From Alteriqipengyuania abyssalis (GTDB taxonomy: Bacteria > Pseudomonadota > Alphaproteobacteria > Sphingomonadales > Sphingomonadaceae): 64,000 nucleotides of DNA. This document shows positions 10,083 through 19,062 of this stretch, one piece after another. Numbering within the stretch: the stretch's first letter is position 1; the number at the start of each line of letters is the position of its first letter. The position numbers and the translations under genes are program-made. The notes under the pieces were generated by a model, which worked only from the letters and a program-made list of their open reading frames with translations, was not told the origin of the DNA and did not search any database. The DNA lies in contig NZ_JAHWXP010000002.1 in assembly GCF_019857185.1 (NCBI RefSeq), positions 186,001 through 250,000 of the forward strand. Reading direction: 5' to 3'.

Positions 10083-10241
10083 ATGTCGAGAATCATCAAG
10101 AAAAGCCTGGCTTGCGCTCTCGTACTCGGCGCTGCGACCGCGCCGACTCTCGCGATGGCGCAGCAAGACGTGCCGGATATCTGCACCCGCGAAGCCCGCA
10201 CCTACAGCGAATGGGTCGCACAGATTTTCTTGTGCCACTGA
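10083..10241 (+). CDS. Small secreted protein of 52 residues
   Basis: A short reading frame starting MSRIIKKSLACALVLGA and ending in IFLCH. A clear ribosome-binding site (AAGGA) lies about ten bases upstream of the ATG. The first 26 residues form a convincing Sec signal peptide (KK, hydrophobic core, AMA cleavage site), leaving a mature peptide of only about 26 residues that begins QQDVPDICTREARTY and has two cysteines. It sits alone between a divergent DUF445 gene and the convergent RND pump gene. I do not recognise a family; the function is unknown. Confidence 0.62.
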   Translation: MSRIIKKSLACALVLGAATAPTLAMAQQDVPDICTREARTYSEWVAQIFLCH

Positions 10242-10263
10242 TCGCTCCTCGAAAGCAGCTTGC

Positions 10264-13200
10264 TTAATCGGAGGATGGGGCCGCGACACCGGGGGTGAGC
10301 GCGGCTCCGTCCTTCGAGGGAGCGTTGATCGAGAGCATCTTGCGCAAGGCGGGGCCGACCCGCTTTTCGAACCCGTCGGCAAGGCTGAAACCGGCCGGCA
10401 CGATGAGCAGCGTCAGCAGCGTGGAGACGACCAGTCCGCCGATCACCATGGTGCCCATTGGCGCGCGCCATGCCCCGTCGCCCGATCCGAGCACGCCCGA
10501 GAGCGCGGTGGGGATCATCCCGGCGGTCATCGCAAAGGTCGTCATCACGATGGGCTGGGCGCGCTTGTGCCCTGCATCGATGATGGCATCCATCTTGTCC
10601 TGACCATGCGCCATCGCCTCGATCGCGAAGTCGATCAGCAGGATCGAGTTCTTCGACACGATGCCTAACAACAGCAGCACACCAATATAGACGGGCATCG
10701 ACTGCGGCTGGCCGACCAGCCAGACCAGGAAAATGCCGCCCAGGGGGGCGAGCGCAAGGCTGGTCATGTTGACCAGCGGACTCATCAGACGCTTGTAGAG
10801 CAGCACCAGCACCGCGAAGACCAGCAACACACCGGTCGGAACCGCGATCGCGAAGTTCGTCATGAGCTCGTTCTGGATTTCTTCCTCGCCCACGGCATCA
10901 CGCGTCACACCCGCAGGCAAATCCTGCAGCACCGGCAACTGCTCGATCTGCGCGCGCGCCTCGCCCGTCACCACGCCTTCGGCGAGGTCGGCACCGACCA
11001 GGATGCGGCGGCTCTGATTATAGCGCTGGATCGCGGTCGGCCCCGAACCGAAGCGGATATCTGCAACCCGGCTCAGCGGAACGGTCCCCCCGCGAAGGGT
11101 CGGCACCGGCAGGTTCTCGATCGTGGTCAGACTCTCGCGCGAGGCTTCGGGCAGTTTCACGCGGATCGGGATCTGGCGATCCGACAGCGAGAACTTCGCG
11201 GCGTTCTGCTCGATCTCACCCAGAGTCGCGATCCGGATCGTCTGGCTCAACGCGATCGTCGACACGCCGAGATCGGCGGCCAGATCGGGCCGGGGCTCGA
11301 TGATCAGCTCGGGCCGGGAAAGATCGGCGTTGATGCGCGGGGCGACAATGGTCTTCAGCCCCTTCATCTGCTCGACCAGCTGCGATGCGGTTTCCTGCAA
11401 CACTTCGGGATTCGATCCGGCGAGCATCACGGTGATGTCACGGCCGCTGCCGCCGCCGCCGCCCTGCTGCGACTGGAAGCGCACGCGGGCATCGGGAATG
11501 GTGGCAAGCAGAGGTGCGAGCTGCCGCTCGAACTGGATCGAGGTCCGTTCACGATCAGGCGACAAGGTGATGTAGATTGTCGCACTACCCATCCGCACGC
11601 GCTCCAGCGCACGCAGCACCTCGGGCTGTTCGTAAAGCAGGGTCGCGACCCGGTCTGCGACCGCCTCGGTATCTTCCAGCGTCGTCCCCGGGACCATTTC
11701 GATCTGGACCTGGCTGTTGTCGCTGTCGACGTTCGGCTGGAACTGGCCGGGCACACTCATGAACAGCTGCACGGTCAGAAGCAGCGCGAAATAGCCGATC
11801 ATGAGCATCCACACGCGATGGTCGTAGAAGCGCGCCTCGAGATAGCGCCACACTTCGCGCGCACGCGGGCCGAACACCGAGCTCAGCAGGCCGAGCAGCT
11901 TGAGCACGATCCAGCCAGCGGCGAAGGCGATCGCGGCGGCCAGCGCCATCTGCGCCACCCCGACGATCCGGTTATAGAATGTGCCCGCCACGGACTCGGG
12001 TGAAGAGGCGACCGCGCCACCCACTTTCGCGGCAAGACCCAGCCCGCTCAGCGCGCCGTTCACACCGAAGAAGGCCACGGCGGTCACCGCAATCAGCAAC
12101 AGCGCCGTCACCAGCAGCGCGGGCAGGTAGGCGAAACGCTTCTTGGGCGGCTCGATTCCCTCGCGACGGCGAAGCATCTTGCCGCGTTCGAGCGACCAGT
12201 GGAGGATGCCCATGTAGCGGTCCATCATCGGACCCTCGCCATGGCTCGCGTGGCCCTTGGACTTGAGGAAGTAGGCCGCCAGCATCGGCGTGATCATGCG
12301 CGCCACCGCGAGCGACATCAGCACCGCGATCACCACGGTGATCCCGAAGTTCTTGAAGAACTGGCCGGAAATGCCCGGCATCAGGCCCACGGGCAGGAAC
12401 ACCGCGACGATGCAGAAACTGGTCGCGACCACCGGCAGGCCGATCTCGTCCGCCGCATCGATCGACGCCTGGTACGCGTCCTTACCCATTCGCATATGTC
12501 TGACGATGTTCTCGATCTCCACGATCGCATCGTCGACCAGCACACCTGCCACCAGCGCCAGTGCCAGCAATGATAACGAGTTCAGGTTGAACCCGAGCAA
12601 ATCCATGAACCAGAAGGTCGGGATCGCCGAGAGCGGGATGGCAACGGCGGAAATGAACGTCGCGCGCCAGTCGCGCAGGAAGAAGAACACCACCACGACC
12701 GCGAGCAGCGCGCCCTCGATCATCATCGCCATCGAGCTTTCGTACTGTTCCTCGGTATACTTCACCGTGTTGAACAGCTGGATGAAGCGCACGCCCGGGT
12801 TTTCCGCCTCGATCTTCTCGATTTCCTCAAGCGCGTCGTGGAAGGTCGAGACATCGGACGCGCCCTTGGCACGCGACATGGCGAAGTTGACGACTTCCTT
12901 GTCGCGCACCTTGCTGATCGACGTCTGCTCGGAATAGCCGTCGCGCACGGTCGCAACATCGGCGAGCTTGATCGTGCGCCCGTCGCCCAGCTGGATCTGC
13001 TGCTGCGACAGCGCGTAGGCGTCCTGGCTGTTGCCGAGCACGCGGACCGACTGGCGCGTACCCCCGACCTCGGCCGCGCCGCCAGCAGCGTTCAAGTTGT
13101 TCTGCCGCAGAACCTGGTTGAGCTGGCTGGCGGTGACACCGTAGGACTGGATGGCCTGCGGATTGAGGATCACCTCGATCTCGCGATCCACCCCGGCGAA

Positions 13201-13737
13201 GCGATTGACCTCGGCCATCCCTTCGACGCCGAGCAGGCGCTTCGACACGACATCGTCGATGAACCAGCTGAGCTGCTCAAGCGTCATGTCGTCGGCTTCG
13301 ACCGCGTAGATCCCCAGGAAACCGCCGGAAATTTCCTGCTTGGAAACACGCGGTTCGAGGATCCCGTCGGGCAGCGAGCCGCGGATCGTATTGATCGCGT
13401 TGGTCACCTCGGACACCGCGTCATCCGGATCGGTCCCGATCTCGAATTCGATGAAGGTGCTGGAACTGCCTTCCGACGCGGTCGAATTGATCGTCTTCAC
13501 GCCGTTGATCGAACGCACGGCGGATTCGACCAGCTGGGTGATCTGGTTCTCGATCTCGGTCGGCGCGGCGCCGGGCTGCGAAATGTTGACGTTGACCGCG
13601 GGGAATTCGATCTCCGGGTTGTTGACCACGTCCATCCGGCTGAAGCTGAGCAGACCGGCCAGCAACAGCGCGGTGAAGAAGACCAGCGGAATGACCGGGT
13701 TGCGGATCGACCACGCGGAGATGTTGCGGAAGTTCAT
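10264..13737 (-). CDS. RND efflux transporter permease (AcrB/HAE1 type)
   Basis: 1,157 residues. It starts MNFRNISAWSIRNPVIPL and has the AcrB layout of two six-helix halves, each with a large periplasmic loop. The proton-relay pair is visible in GVLVDDAIVEIENI. It should use the proton gradient to export hydrophobic compounds through a tripartite pump with the adaptor encoded just upstream. It is about 100 residues longer than AcrB: the extra sequence lies after the first helix bundle (about 510-640) and contains two additional hydrophobic stretches. No TolC-type outer-membrane gene is adjacent. Confidence 0.93.
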   Translation of the reverse strand: MNFRNISAWSIRNPVIPLVFFTALLLAGLLSFSRMDVVNNPEIEFPAVNVNISQPGAAPTEIENQITQLVESAVRSINGVKTINSTASEGSSSTFIEFEIGTDPDDAVSEVTNAINTIRGSLPDGILEPRVSKQEISGGFLGIYAVEADDMTLEQLSWFIDDVVSKRLLGVEGMAEVNRFAGVDREIEVILNPQAIQSYGVTASQLNQVLRQNNLNAAGGAAEVGGTRQSVRVLGNSQDAYALSQQQIQLGDGRTIKLADVATVRDGYSEQTSISKVRDKEVVNFAMSRAKGASDVSTFHDALEEIEKIEAENPGVRFIQLFNTVKYTEEQYESSMAMMIEGALLAVVVVFFFLRDWRATFISAVAIPLSAIPTFWFMDLLGFNLNSLSLLALALVAGVLVDDAIVEIENIVRHMRMGKDAYQASIDAADEIGLPVVATSFCIVAVFLPVGLMPGISGQFFKNFGITVVIAVLMSLAVARMITPMLAAYFLKSKGHASHGEGPMMDRYMGILHWSLERGKMLRRREGIEPPKKRFAYLPALLVTALLLIAVTAVAFFGVNGALSGLGLAAKVGGAVASSPESVAGTFYNRIVGVAQMALAAAIAFAAGWIVLKLLGLLSSVFGPRAREVWRYLEARFYDHRVWMLMIGYFALLLTVQLFMSVPGQFQPNVDSDNSQVQIEMVPGTTLEDTEAVADRVATLLYEQPEVLRALERVRMGSATIYITLSPDRERTSIQFERQLAPLLATIPDARVRFQSQQGGGGGSGRDITVMLAGSNPEVLQETASQLVEQMKGLKTIVAPRINADLSRPELIIEPRPDLAADLGVSTIALSQTIRIATLGEIEQNAAKFSLSDRQIPIRVKLPEASRESLTTIENLPVPTLRGGTVPLSRVADIRFGSGPTAIQRYNQSRRILVGADLAEGVVTGEARAQIEQLPVLQDLPAGVTRDAVGEEEIQNELMTNFAIAVPTGVLLVFAVLVLLYKRLMSPLVNMTSLALAPLGGIFLVWLVGQPQSMPVYIGVLLLLGIVSKNSILLIDFAIEAMAHGQDKMDAIIDAGHKRAQPIVMTTFAMTAGMIPTALSGVLGSGDGAWRAPMGTMVIGGLVVSTLLTLLIVPAGFSLADGFEKRVGPALRKMLSINAPSKDGAALTPGVAAPSSD

Positions 13738-13742
13738 CGTGC

Positions 13743-14936
13743 TCAGTCCTTCTGCGCGACCGGGTTGACCCGTTCGCCGGGATTGAGGAAGCCGCCTGCG
13801 CGCAGGACGACCTGCTCGTCACCCGAGAGCCCGCCGGTAATCGCGACCCCGCGCGACGTAACCATTCCGGTCTCGATCGCGCGGCGAACGACGGTGTTGT
13901 CCGGGCCGACGATGTAGACGTAGCTGCCCTCGTCATCGGCAAGGACCGCGCTTTCAGGCAGCAGCGGAGCAACCGTGGTACCGCTGCGGATGGTTGCGGT
14001 GGCAAAGCCGCCGGGCCGCAGGCCGGGTGCGTACTTCAGCGCGATCCGGGCAACGCCCTGGCGGCTCTGCGGGTCGACGGTCGGCTCGATCTGCCAGATC
14101 TGGCCGGTATAGTTCTCGTTCGATCCGACCGGGGAAACCTCTGCAGGGACCCCGACAGACAGCTTCTGCAGTTCGTTCTCGCCAACCTGAGCGCGCAGTT
14201 CCATCTGGCCACCCTGGGCAATCACGAAGACCGACGGCGTGCCACCGCCCACCGTCTGCCCGGGCTCGATATTGCGTTCCAGGATAAGGCCCGATGCGGG
14301 CGCGATGATGTTGAGCCGCGCATTACGCTCGCGCAGCTCGCCCAGCTGGGCCTGCGCCACAGCAACCCGCGCACGGGCTGCATCGCGCGTCGCGGTCAGG
14401 CGGTCGACATCGGCTTGCGAGACGAACCCGCGCTCGACCAGCTGGAGCGCACGGTCGAGATTGCTCTGGGCCAACTCGGCGTCCGCCCGGGCGACCTGGA
14501 TTTGCGCGGCCTGCGCACGCGCCTGCTGGTTCTGGACGGAGCGGTCGATCGACGCGAGCACCTGCCCGGCATTGACCCACTGGCCCTGTTCGACGTTGAC
14601 CGAAACGACCCGGCCGCCTTCGCCGACCACGCCAACGGGGAGCGAACGCCGCGCGGCGATGGTGCCGGTCGCGGTGATGGTTCCCTCGATCGAGCCCCTG
14701 CCCGGCTTCATGACCGTGATGTCGGCCGCCTGGGAGCCCGCATCGGCCGGGGCCGGGGCCTCGTTGGTCGAGCTGAGGTAGAACCAGCCGCCAATAAGCA
14801 ACGCGACCACGACGACCGCCAGGATGATGACAATGCGTGTCCGCCCACCCTTCGATTCACTGTCCGGAGTGGTCGTGTAGGGGTTGCTCATCCTGCCCTC
14901 ATCTTCGTCGTGTCCGACCGTCGGCTGATAATTCAT
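13743..14936 (-). CDS. RND efflux periplasmic adaptor (membrane fusion protein)
   Basis: Up to 397 residues. One N-terminal membrane helix (about 35-55) is followed by a biotinyl-lipoyl-like domain, an alpha-helical hairpin (about 130-195, Ala/Gln-rich coiled coil) and beta-barrel domains, the HlyD/AcrA adaptor plan. It bridges the permease to an outer-membrane channel. The permease gene starts five bases after its stop, so the two are co-transcribed. A second ATG at 14891 (MSNPYTTTP) has a modest GAGGGCAGG upstream and may be the true start. Confidence 0.9.
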   Translation of the reverse strand: MNYQPTVGHDEDEGRMSNPYTTTPDSESKGGRTRIVIILAVVVVALLIGGWFYLSSTNEAPAPADAGSQAADITVMKPGRGSIEGTITATGTIAARRSLPVGVVGEGGRVVSVNVEQGQWVNAGQVLASIDRSVQNQQARAQAAQIQVARADAELAQSNLDRALQLVERGFVSQADVDRLTATRDAARARVAVAQAQLGELRERNARLNIIAPASGLILERNIEPGQTVGGGTPSVFVIAQGGQMELRAQVGENELQKLSVGVPAEVSPVGSNENYTGQIWQIEPTVDPQSRQGVARIALKYAPGLRPGGFATATIRSGTTVAPLLPESAVLADDEGSYVYIVGPDNTVVRRAIETGMVTSRGVAITGGLSGDEQVVLRAGGFLNPGERVNPVAQKD

Positions 14937-15109
14937 GTTCGGTCCGTTCGCACTGGCGGTTGCTTCGCCTCTCCGACGCAGGTCGGGGGCGATTTATCGA
15001 TCCGGACTTGCCTTAGGGCCGCTATTCGCAACCGGCAATCGGCTCCTCTACCAACTGCCTAGCAAGCCTGACGAACGAGAGCTGTGTTCGGGGCCGCGCA
15101 GCGCACAGC

Positions 15110-15148
15110 AAAAAAAGGCGGTGCGACCCGCTGGCCGCACCGCCTTTT
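15110..15148 (-). terminator. Rho-independent terminator serving the GlsB-type gene
   Basis: A 13-bp stem (15113-15125 with 15136-15148) with a ten-base loop. Read on the minus strand it is followed by seven T (A run at 15110-15116), about 25 bases past the stop of the minus-strand membrane-protein gene. The TTTT on the other side means it could also work on the plus strand. Confidence 0.85.
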
Positions 15149-15173
15149 CCGGTGTCTCTATGACGTACCGAGC

Positions 15174-15443
15174 TTAGCGAACGCGCCCGCGCTGCACCAG
15201 ATTGGCGATCGCGAGCAGGATCACGGCACCGACGATGGCGACGATGAAGCCGGTCAGGCTGAATTCGCCGATCGGGCCACCCACGCCGAAGAAGGCGTTG
15301 CCGACCCAGTTACCGATCAGCGAGCCGATCAGGCCGACGATGATGTTCCAGAAGATGCCCATCGAGGCATCGCGGCCCATGATCATGGAGGCGATCCAGC
15401 CTGCCACACCGCCGATGATAATCGCGATAATCCAACTCAACAT
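15174..15443 (-). CDS. GlsB/YeaQ/YmgE-family stress-response membrane protein
   Basis: 89 residues from MLSWIIAIIIGGVAGWIAS. There are three hydrophobic helices with the Gly-rich GGVAGWIASMIMG, NIIVGLIGSLIGNWVG and FIVAIVGAVILL segments of the transglycosylase-associated (YeaQ/GlsB) family. Members are small inner-membrane proteins linked to envelope or osmotic stress; the mechanism is unknown. The ATG at 15443 is preceded by AGGAG at good spacing, which favours it over the in-frame start 13 codons upstream. Confidence 0.88.
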   Translation of the reverse strand: MLSWIIAIIIGGVAGWIASMIMGRDASMGIFWNIIVGLIGSLIGNWVGNAFFGVGGPIGEFSLTGFIVAIVGAVILLAIANLVQRGRVR

Positions 15444-15565
15444 GTCCCAGCTCCTGTTTTTATTCCACCCCGTTCGGGTCACGGGTCAGCAACGGGAGCG
15501 AGGGACAGGAGGTTCCCGACGGGCGACGAATTGTCGCCTGCCGGGCCGCCGGAAACGTGGCGAAA

Positions 15566-15865
15566 TCAGTATTTCAGCTGGCGTTCGTAAAGATCGCGAT
15601 AGTGCTGGATCCGGGTGACGCGCAGGCCCTGCATGCCCGAACGGTCGACCGCGCGCTGCCAGGAGGCGAACTCCTCCAGCGTCAGGCCATAGCGTTCCAG
15701 CACTTCGTCGATGGTCAGCAGGCCGCCATTGACTGCGGCGACGACCTCCGCCTTGCGGCGAACGACCCAGCGCTTGGTCTTGGGGCTGGGCAGATCCGCC
15801 AGCGTCAGCGGCTCGCCCAGCGGGCCGATAACCTGGTCGGGTTTGATTTTCTGGTTCTCGATCAT
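15566..15865 (-). CDS. sciP: DUF1153 protein, SciP-like CtrA-inhibitory regulator
   Basis: 99 residues. The core (IGPLGEPLTLADLPSP, TKRWVVRRKAEVVAAV, GGLLTIDEVLERYGLT, RTRIQ-type end) matches the DUF1153/SciP family closely. In Caulobacter crescentus, SciP is a small helix-turn-helix protein that binds DNA and CtrA and blocks CtrA-activated transcription in G1. By homology this protein should act in cell-cycle control. Its ATG overlaps the stop of a small upstream gene as ATGA, so its translation is likely coupled to that gene. Confidence 0.88.
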   Translation of the reverse strand: MIENQKIKPDQVIGPLGEPLTLADLPSPKTKRWVVRRKAEVVAAVNGGLLTIDEVLERYGLTLEEFASWQRAVDRSGMQGLRVTRIQHYRDLYERQLKY

Positions 15866-16146
15866 TGGTTCTCTCGATCGCGCTCGGGGGACGGGTTGGC
15901 GCTGGAAGAAGCCCTACCCCGGCTCGCTTTGCGGCGCGCTAAAGACACAAGGTTAACGCCGCGTTCGTCTTTTGCCTCGGTTCGGTCGAAGGACGGGCCG
16001 GCCTGCGAAAGGAGGCCGGGGTCCTGCGTACGCAGGGCGCGCGAAAGGCTGATCGCGGCGGCCAGTTCGGACCACCCGACTCGCCTGAGTCCGTGCTCAT
16101 CTGCCGCTGGCTTGGCCGCGGCGATCTTGTCTGCTCCCTCGAACAT
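15862..16146 (-). CDS. Small hypothetical protein translationally coupled to sciP
   Basis: 94 residues starting MFEGADKIAAAKP. Four bases overlap the sciP start (ATGA), and an AGGGGG ribosome-binding site precedes the ATG at 16146. The middle (GWSELAAAISLSRAL) could form a helix; the C-terminal half is Arg/Ser-rich and probably disordered. No family recognised. The coupling makes it a plausible real gene, but a leader-like region of sciP cannot be excluded. Confidence 0.55.
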   Translation of the reverse strand: MFEGADKIAAAKPAADEHGLRRVGWSELAAAISLSRALRTQDPGLLSQAGPSFDRTEAKDERGVNLVSLARRKASRGRASSSANPSPERDRENQ

Positions 16147-16303
16147 GCCCCCTGCCTAACCCGAATATGGTCAAGAGAGGGTAAATGCCGCCATAAGTCA
16201 GTCGCTTGGCGCGGGCCTGCGTTAACGCGAGCGCCGCCCGCAAACGGCGCTTTTCTTGTCTCTTGGGCCCGCGGGTCTATATGCGGGGCTTACGAGTATC
16301 CCC

Positions 16304-17458
16304 ATGACCGACACCACCTTCCTCTCGAACGCCGATCAGGCCGCGAACCTGTTCGATCTGCCGCGCCCGGCCTCCGAGTGCCGGATCGTGGTCGCGATGT
16401 CGGGCGGGGTCGACAGTTCGGTCGTCGCCGCGCTGGCCGCGAAGACGGGCGCCGACGTGGTCGGAATCACACTCCAGCTCTACGATTATGGCGCCGCGAC
16501 GGGCCGCAAGGGTGCCTGCTGCGCGGGCGACGATATCGCCGACGCGCGCGCCGTGGCGGACCGGCTGGGGATCGCGCATTACGTCTTCGATCATGAGAGC
16601 GCGTTTCGCGAATCGGTGGTCGAGCAGTTTGCCGACGATTACCTCGCTGGACGCACGCCGGTGCCCTGCATCCGCTGCAACATGGGCCCCAAGTTCACCG
16701 ACCTTTTGACCATGGCGCGCGAACTGGATGCCGATTGCCTCGCCACCGGGCATTATGTGCGCCGGGTCATGGGTGCGGGCGGATCGGAACTGCACCGGGC
16801 CGAAGATGCCGGGCGTGACCAGAGCTATTTCCTGTTCGCGACGACCCAGCCGCAGCTCGATTTCCTGCGCTTCCCGCTGGGCGGGATGCCCAAGTCGCAG
16901 GTCCGCGCGCTCGCTGAGGAAGCGGGTCTGCGCAACGCGGCCAAGCCCGACAGCCAGGACATCTGCTTCGTGCCCGACGGCAATTATGCCGGCATCGTCA
17001 AGAAGTTGCGGCCAGAAGGCGCGACGCCCGGTGCCATCGTCCACGCGCGCACCGGCGAAACGCTGGGCGAGCATGCAGGCGTAGTCCACTTCACCGTCGG
17101 CCAGCGTCGCGGGCTCGAGATCGGCGGTCAGCCGGAGCCGCTTTACGTGGTCGAGCTCGATGCGAAATCCGCGGAAGTGCGCGTCGGGCCCAAGGCCATG
17201 CTTGCCACCGCGAGCGCACAGCTGGTCGACACCAACCGGATCGGCCCGCTGCCCGACCTGCCGCTGACGGCCAAGGTCCGCTCGCTCGCCAAACCGGTGC
17301 CGGTCACGCTGGAAGGCTCGCTGGGCGAGGGATCACCCGTCACGATCACCTTCGACACGCCCGAATACGGCGTCGCTCCGGGGCAGGCGGCGGTGATCTA
17401 TGCGGGCGACCGGGCAGTCGGCGGCGGCTGGATCGACAGCACCCGGCCCGCGGCCTGA
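16304..17458 (+). CDS. mnmA: tRNA 2-thiouridine(34) synthase
   Basis: 384 residues. The PP-loop SGGVDSS at residues 33-39 adenylates the tRNA uridine. The two catalytic cysteines are in PVPCIRCN and SQDICFVP. The C-terminal barrel contains [13 protein letters not shown]. The enzyme thiolates U34 in the wobble position of Lys, Glu and Gln tRNAs. The ATG at 16304 gives an N-terminus about 25 residues longer than Escherichia coli MnmA, which is common in alphaproteobacteria. Upstream in-frame codons lack support. Confidence 0.95.
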   Translation: MTDTTFLSNADQAANLFDLPRPASECRIVVAMSGGVDSSVVAALAAKTGADVVGITLQLYDYGAATGRKGACCAGDDIADARAVADRLGIAHYVFDHESAFRESVVEQFADDYLAGRTPVPCIRCNMGPKFTDLLTMARELDADCLATGHYVRRVMGAGGSELHRAEDAGRDQSYFLFATTQPQLDFLRFPLGGMPKSQVRALAEEAGLRNAAKPDSQDICFVPDGNYAGIVKKLRPEGATPGAIVHARTGETLGEHAGVVHFTVGQRRGLEIGGQPEPLYVVELDAKSAEVRVGPKAMLATASAQLVDTNRIGPLPDLPLTAKVRSLAKPVPVTLEGSLGEGSPVTITFDTPEYGVAPGQAAVIYAGDRAVGGGWIDSTRPAA

Positions 17459-17474
17459 CACGCGCCAACCCGCG

Positions 17475-17855
17475 CTAGTCTTCCCACTTCTCCAGCACGC
17501 AGCCATAGCCTTCGCGATATGTCGCGGTCTGGCTGGCGAGCAGCGGGAACGTGGCGGTAACGCTCTTCGTCGCCGGATCGTCGGACAGGCGGACCAGTTC
17601 CATCCCGGCGACCTTGTCTTTCGCGCAATCGCCGATCGGGCGGCCACCGATATAGCGGCACGAGCAGCCGACCCGCGCCGCGTAGGCCGCGCCGGTCACG
17701 GCATAGCCGTTGATCGCCGTGCGATTGGCGAAGAACGCGATCGCCGCGATGCTCGCCAGCACCAGCAGCGCGACCAGCAGGATGCGCGGCCACAGGCGGC
17801 GGCGGGCGCCCTGGCGGCTGGCGGTGTAAGCGGAATGGGTATCTGTCGTTGCCAA
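17475..17855 (-). CDS. Hypothetical membrane-anchored protein
   Basis: About 126 residues if started at the TTG at 17855 (LATTDTHSAYT). One transmembrane helix (ILLVALLVLASIAAIAFF) is followed by a periplasmic domain with several cysteines (GCSCRYIGG, DCAKDK, GYGCVLEKW). The next ATG upstream in frame (17915) would overlap the divergent serine hydrolase gene by 31 bases, so the TTG is favoured but unproven. No family recognised. It often looks like a short companion of the beta-lactamase-like lipoprotein it diverges from, but that is inference. Confidence 0.55.
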   Translation of the reverse strand: MATTDTHSAYTASRQGARRRLWPRILLVALLVLASIAAIAFFANRTAINGYAVTGAAYAARVGCSCRYIGGRPIGDCAKDKVAGMELVRLSDDPATKSVTATFPLLASQTATYREGYGCVLEKWED

Positions 17856-17884
17856 GCGGGCTTCTCTCGTGCGAATTGCTGCGC

Positions 17885-19030
17885 ATGTCTTCGCCCCGCG
17901 CCCGTGCGCTTGCAACCCCCGTCTGCCTCACCCTCCCCCTCGCTCTGTGCCTCGCCGCGTGCGGTGGGGGCGCGGAGACCGATCCGGGCGCAACCGAGGC
18001 CGAACTGTCGGTGATCGGGGACAATCCCGGCGTCGGGCGGGAGCGGCTGGCGATGGAATTCGGCGACCTGTTCGAGGATGAGCAGGGCCTTGGCGAAACC
18101 CGCGCCGCGCTGGTCATGCACGCGGGCGAGATCGTCGGCGAGCGCTATGCCGACGGCTATGATGCAGACACCCGCTTCATCAGCTGGTCGATGGCCAAGA
18201 CGGTGACTGCAGTGATGATCGGCATGCTGGTCGCCGATGGCGCGCTGGAGCTGGATGCGCCCGCGCCGGTGCCCGAATGGCAGCGCCCCGGCGATGCGCG
18301 CGCCGAGATCACTTTGCGCGACCTCCTCCAGATGCGTTCCGGCCTCGACCATACAGAGGGCGGCGAGGTGCCCTATGAATCGAGCGAAGTGCGCATGCTG
18401 TTCCTCGACCAGCGCGACGATATGGCGAAGTTCGCCGAGGAACAGCCGCTGGAGGCCGAGCCGGGCGAGAAGTTCGAATATTCGAGCAACACCACCGTGA
18501 TCCTCGCCGATATCGCCGCCGACGTGCTGACCAGGGACAGCCAGGACCCGGAGGAACGGCGCAAGGCGGTCGATACCTACCTGCGCACTCGCCTGTTCGG
18601 CCCGCTGGGCATGACTTCGATGGTGCCGGAATACGACGCAGCGGGCACGCTGATCGGCGGCAGCGCGATCCACGGTACCTTGCGCGACTGGGCGCGCTTC
18701 GGCGAATTCCTGCGCAATCACGGCAGCTATCGGGGGACCCAGCTGGTCCCGCGCCAATGGATCGACTTCATGGTCGAACCCAGTCCGCCCGCGCCGTTCT
18801 ACGGCGGGCAGATCTGGCTCAACACGCAGGCCTCCGATCCGCAGAACCAGCTTTATCCGATCGACAATCCGCAAGGCATCTTCGCCGCGATCGGGCACAT
18901 GGGCCAGTACATCGTGGTCTCACCCAAACAGAAGCTGACGATCGTGCGGCTGGGCCATTCGGACGCGGAAGAACGCCGCGCGCTGCTGCGCCAGATCAAC
19001 GATCTGGTGGAACTCTACCCCACGCCATAA
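17885..19030 (+). CDS. Serine hydrolase lipoprotein, class C beta-lactamase fold
   Basis: 381 residues. A lipoprotein signal peptide ends in LAAC with Cys at residue 26. The catalytic SxxK is S102-M-A-K105 (FISWSMAKTV), and a Tyr-x-Asn-like element lies in FEYSSNTTV. This is the beta-lactamase/transpeptidase-like (PF00144) fold, which includes esterases and peptidases as well as class C beta-lactamases; the substrate is not predictable. Length is normal. The ATG at 17885 places the lipobox correctly. Confidence 0.85.
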   Translation: MSSPRARALATPVCLTLPLALCLAACGGGAETDPGATEAELSVIGDNPGVGRERLAMEFGDLFEDEQGLGETRAALVMHAGEIVGERYADGYDADTRFISWSMAKTVTAVMIGMLVADGALELDAPAPVPEWQRPGDARAEITLRDLLQMRSGLDHTEGGEVPYESSEVRMLFLDQRDDMAKFAEEQPLEAEPGEKFEYSSNTTVILADIAADVLTRDSQDPEERRKAVDTYLRTRLFGPLGMTSMVPEYDAAGTLIGGSAIHGTLRDWARFGEFLRNHGSYRGTQLVPRQWIDFMVEPSPPAPFYGGQIWLNTQASDPQNQLYPIDNPQGIFAAIGHMGQYIVVSPKQKLTIVRLGHSDAEERRALLRQINDLVELYPTP

Positions 19031-19062
19031 CGCGGTGAGGGGCGCGGCCCCGCCCGCACGCC

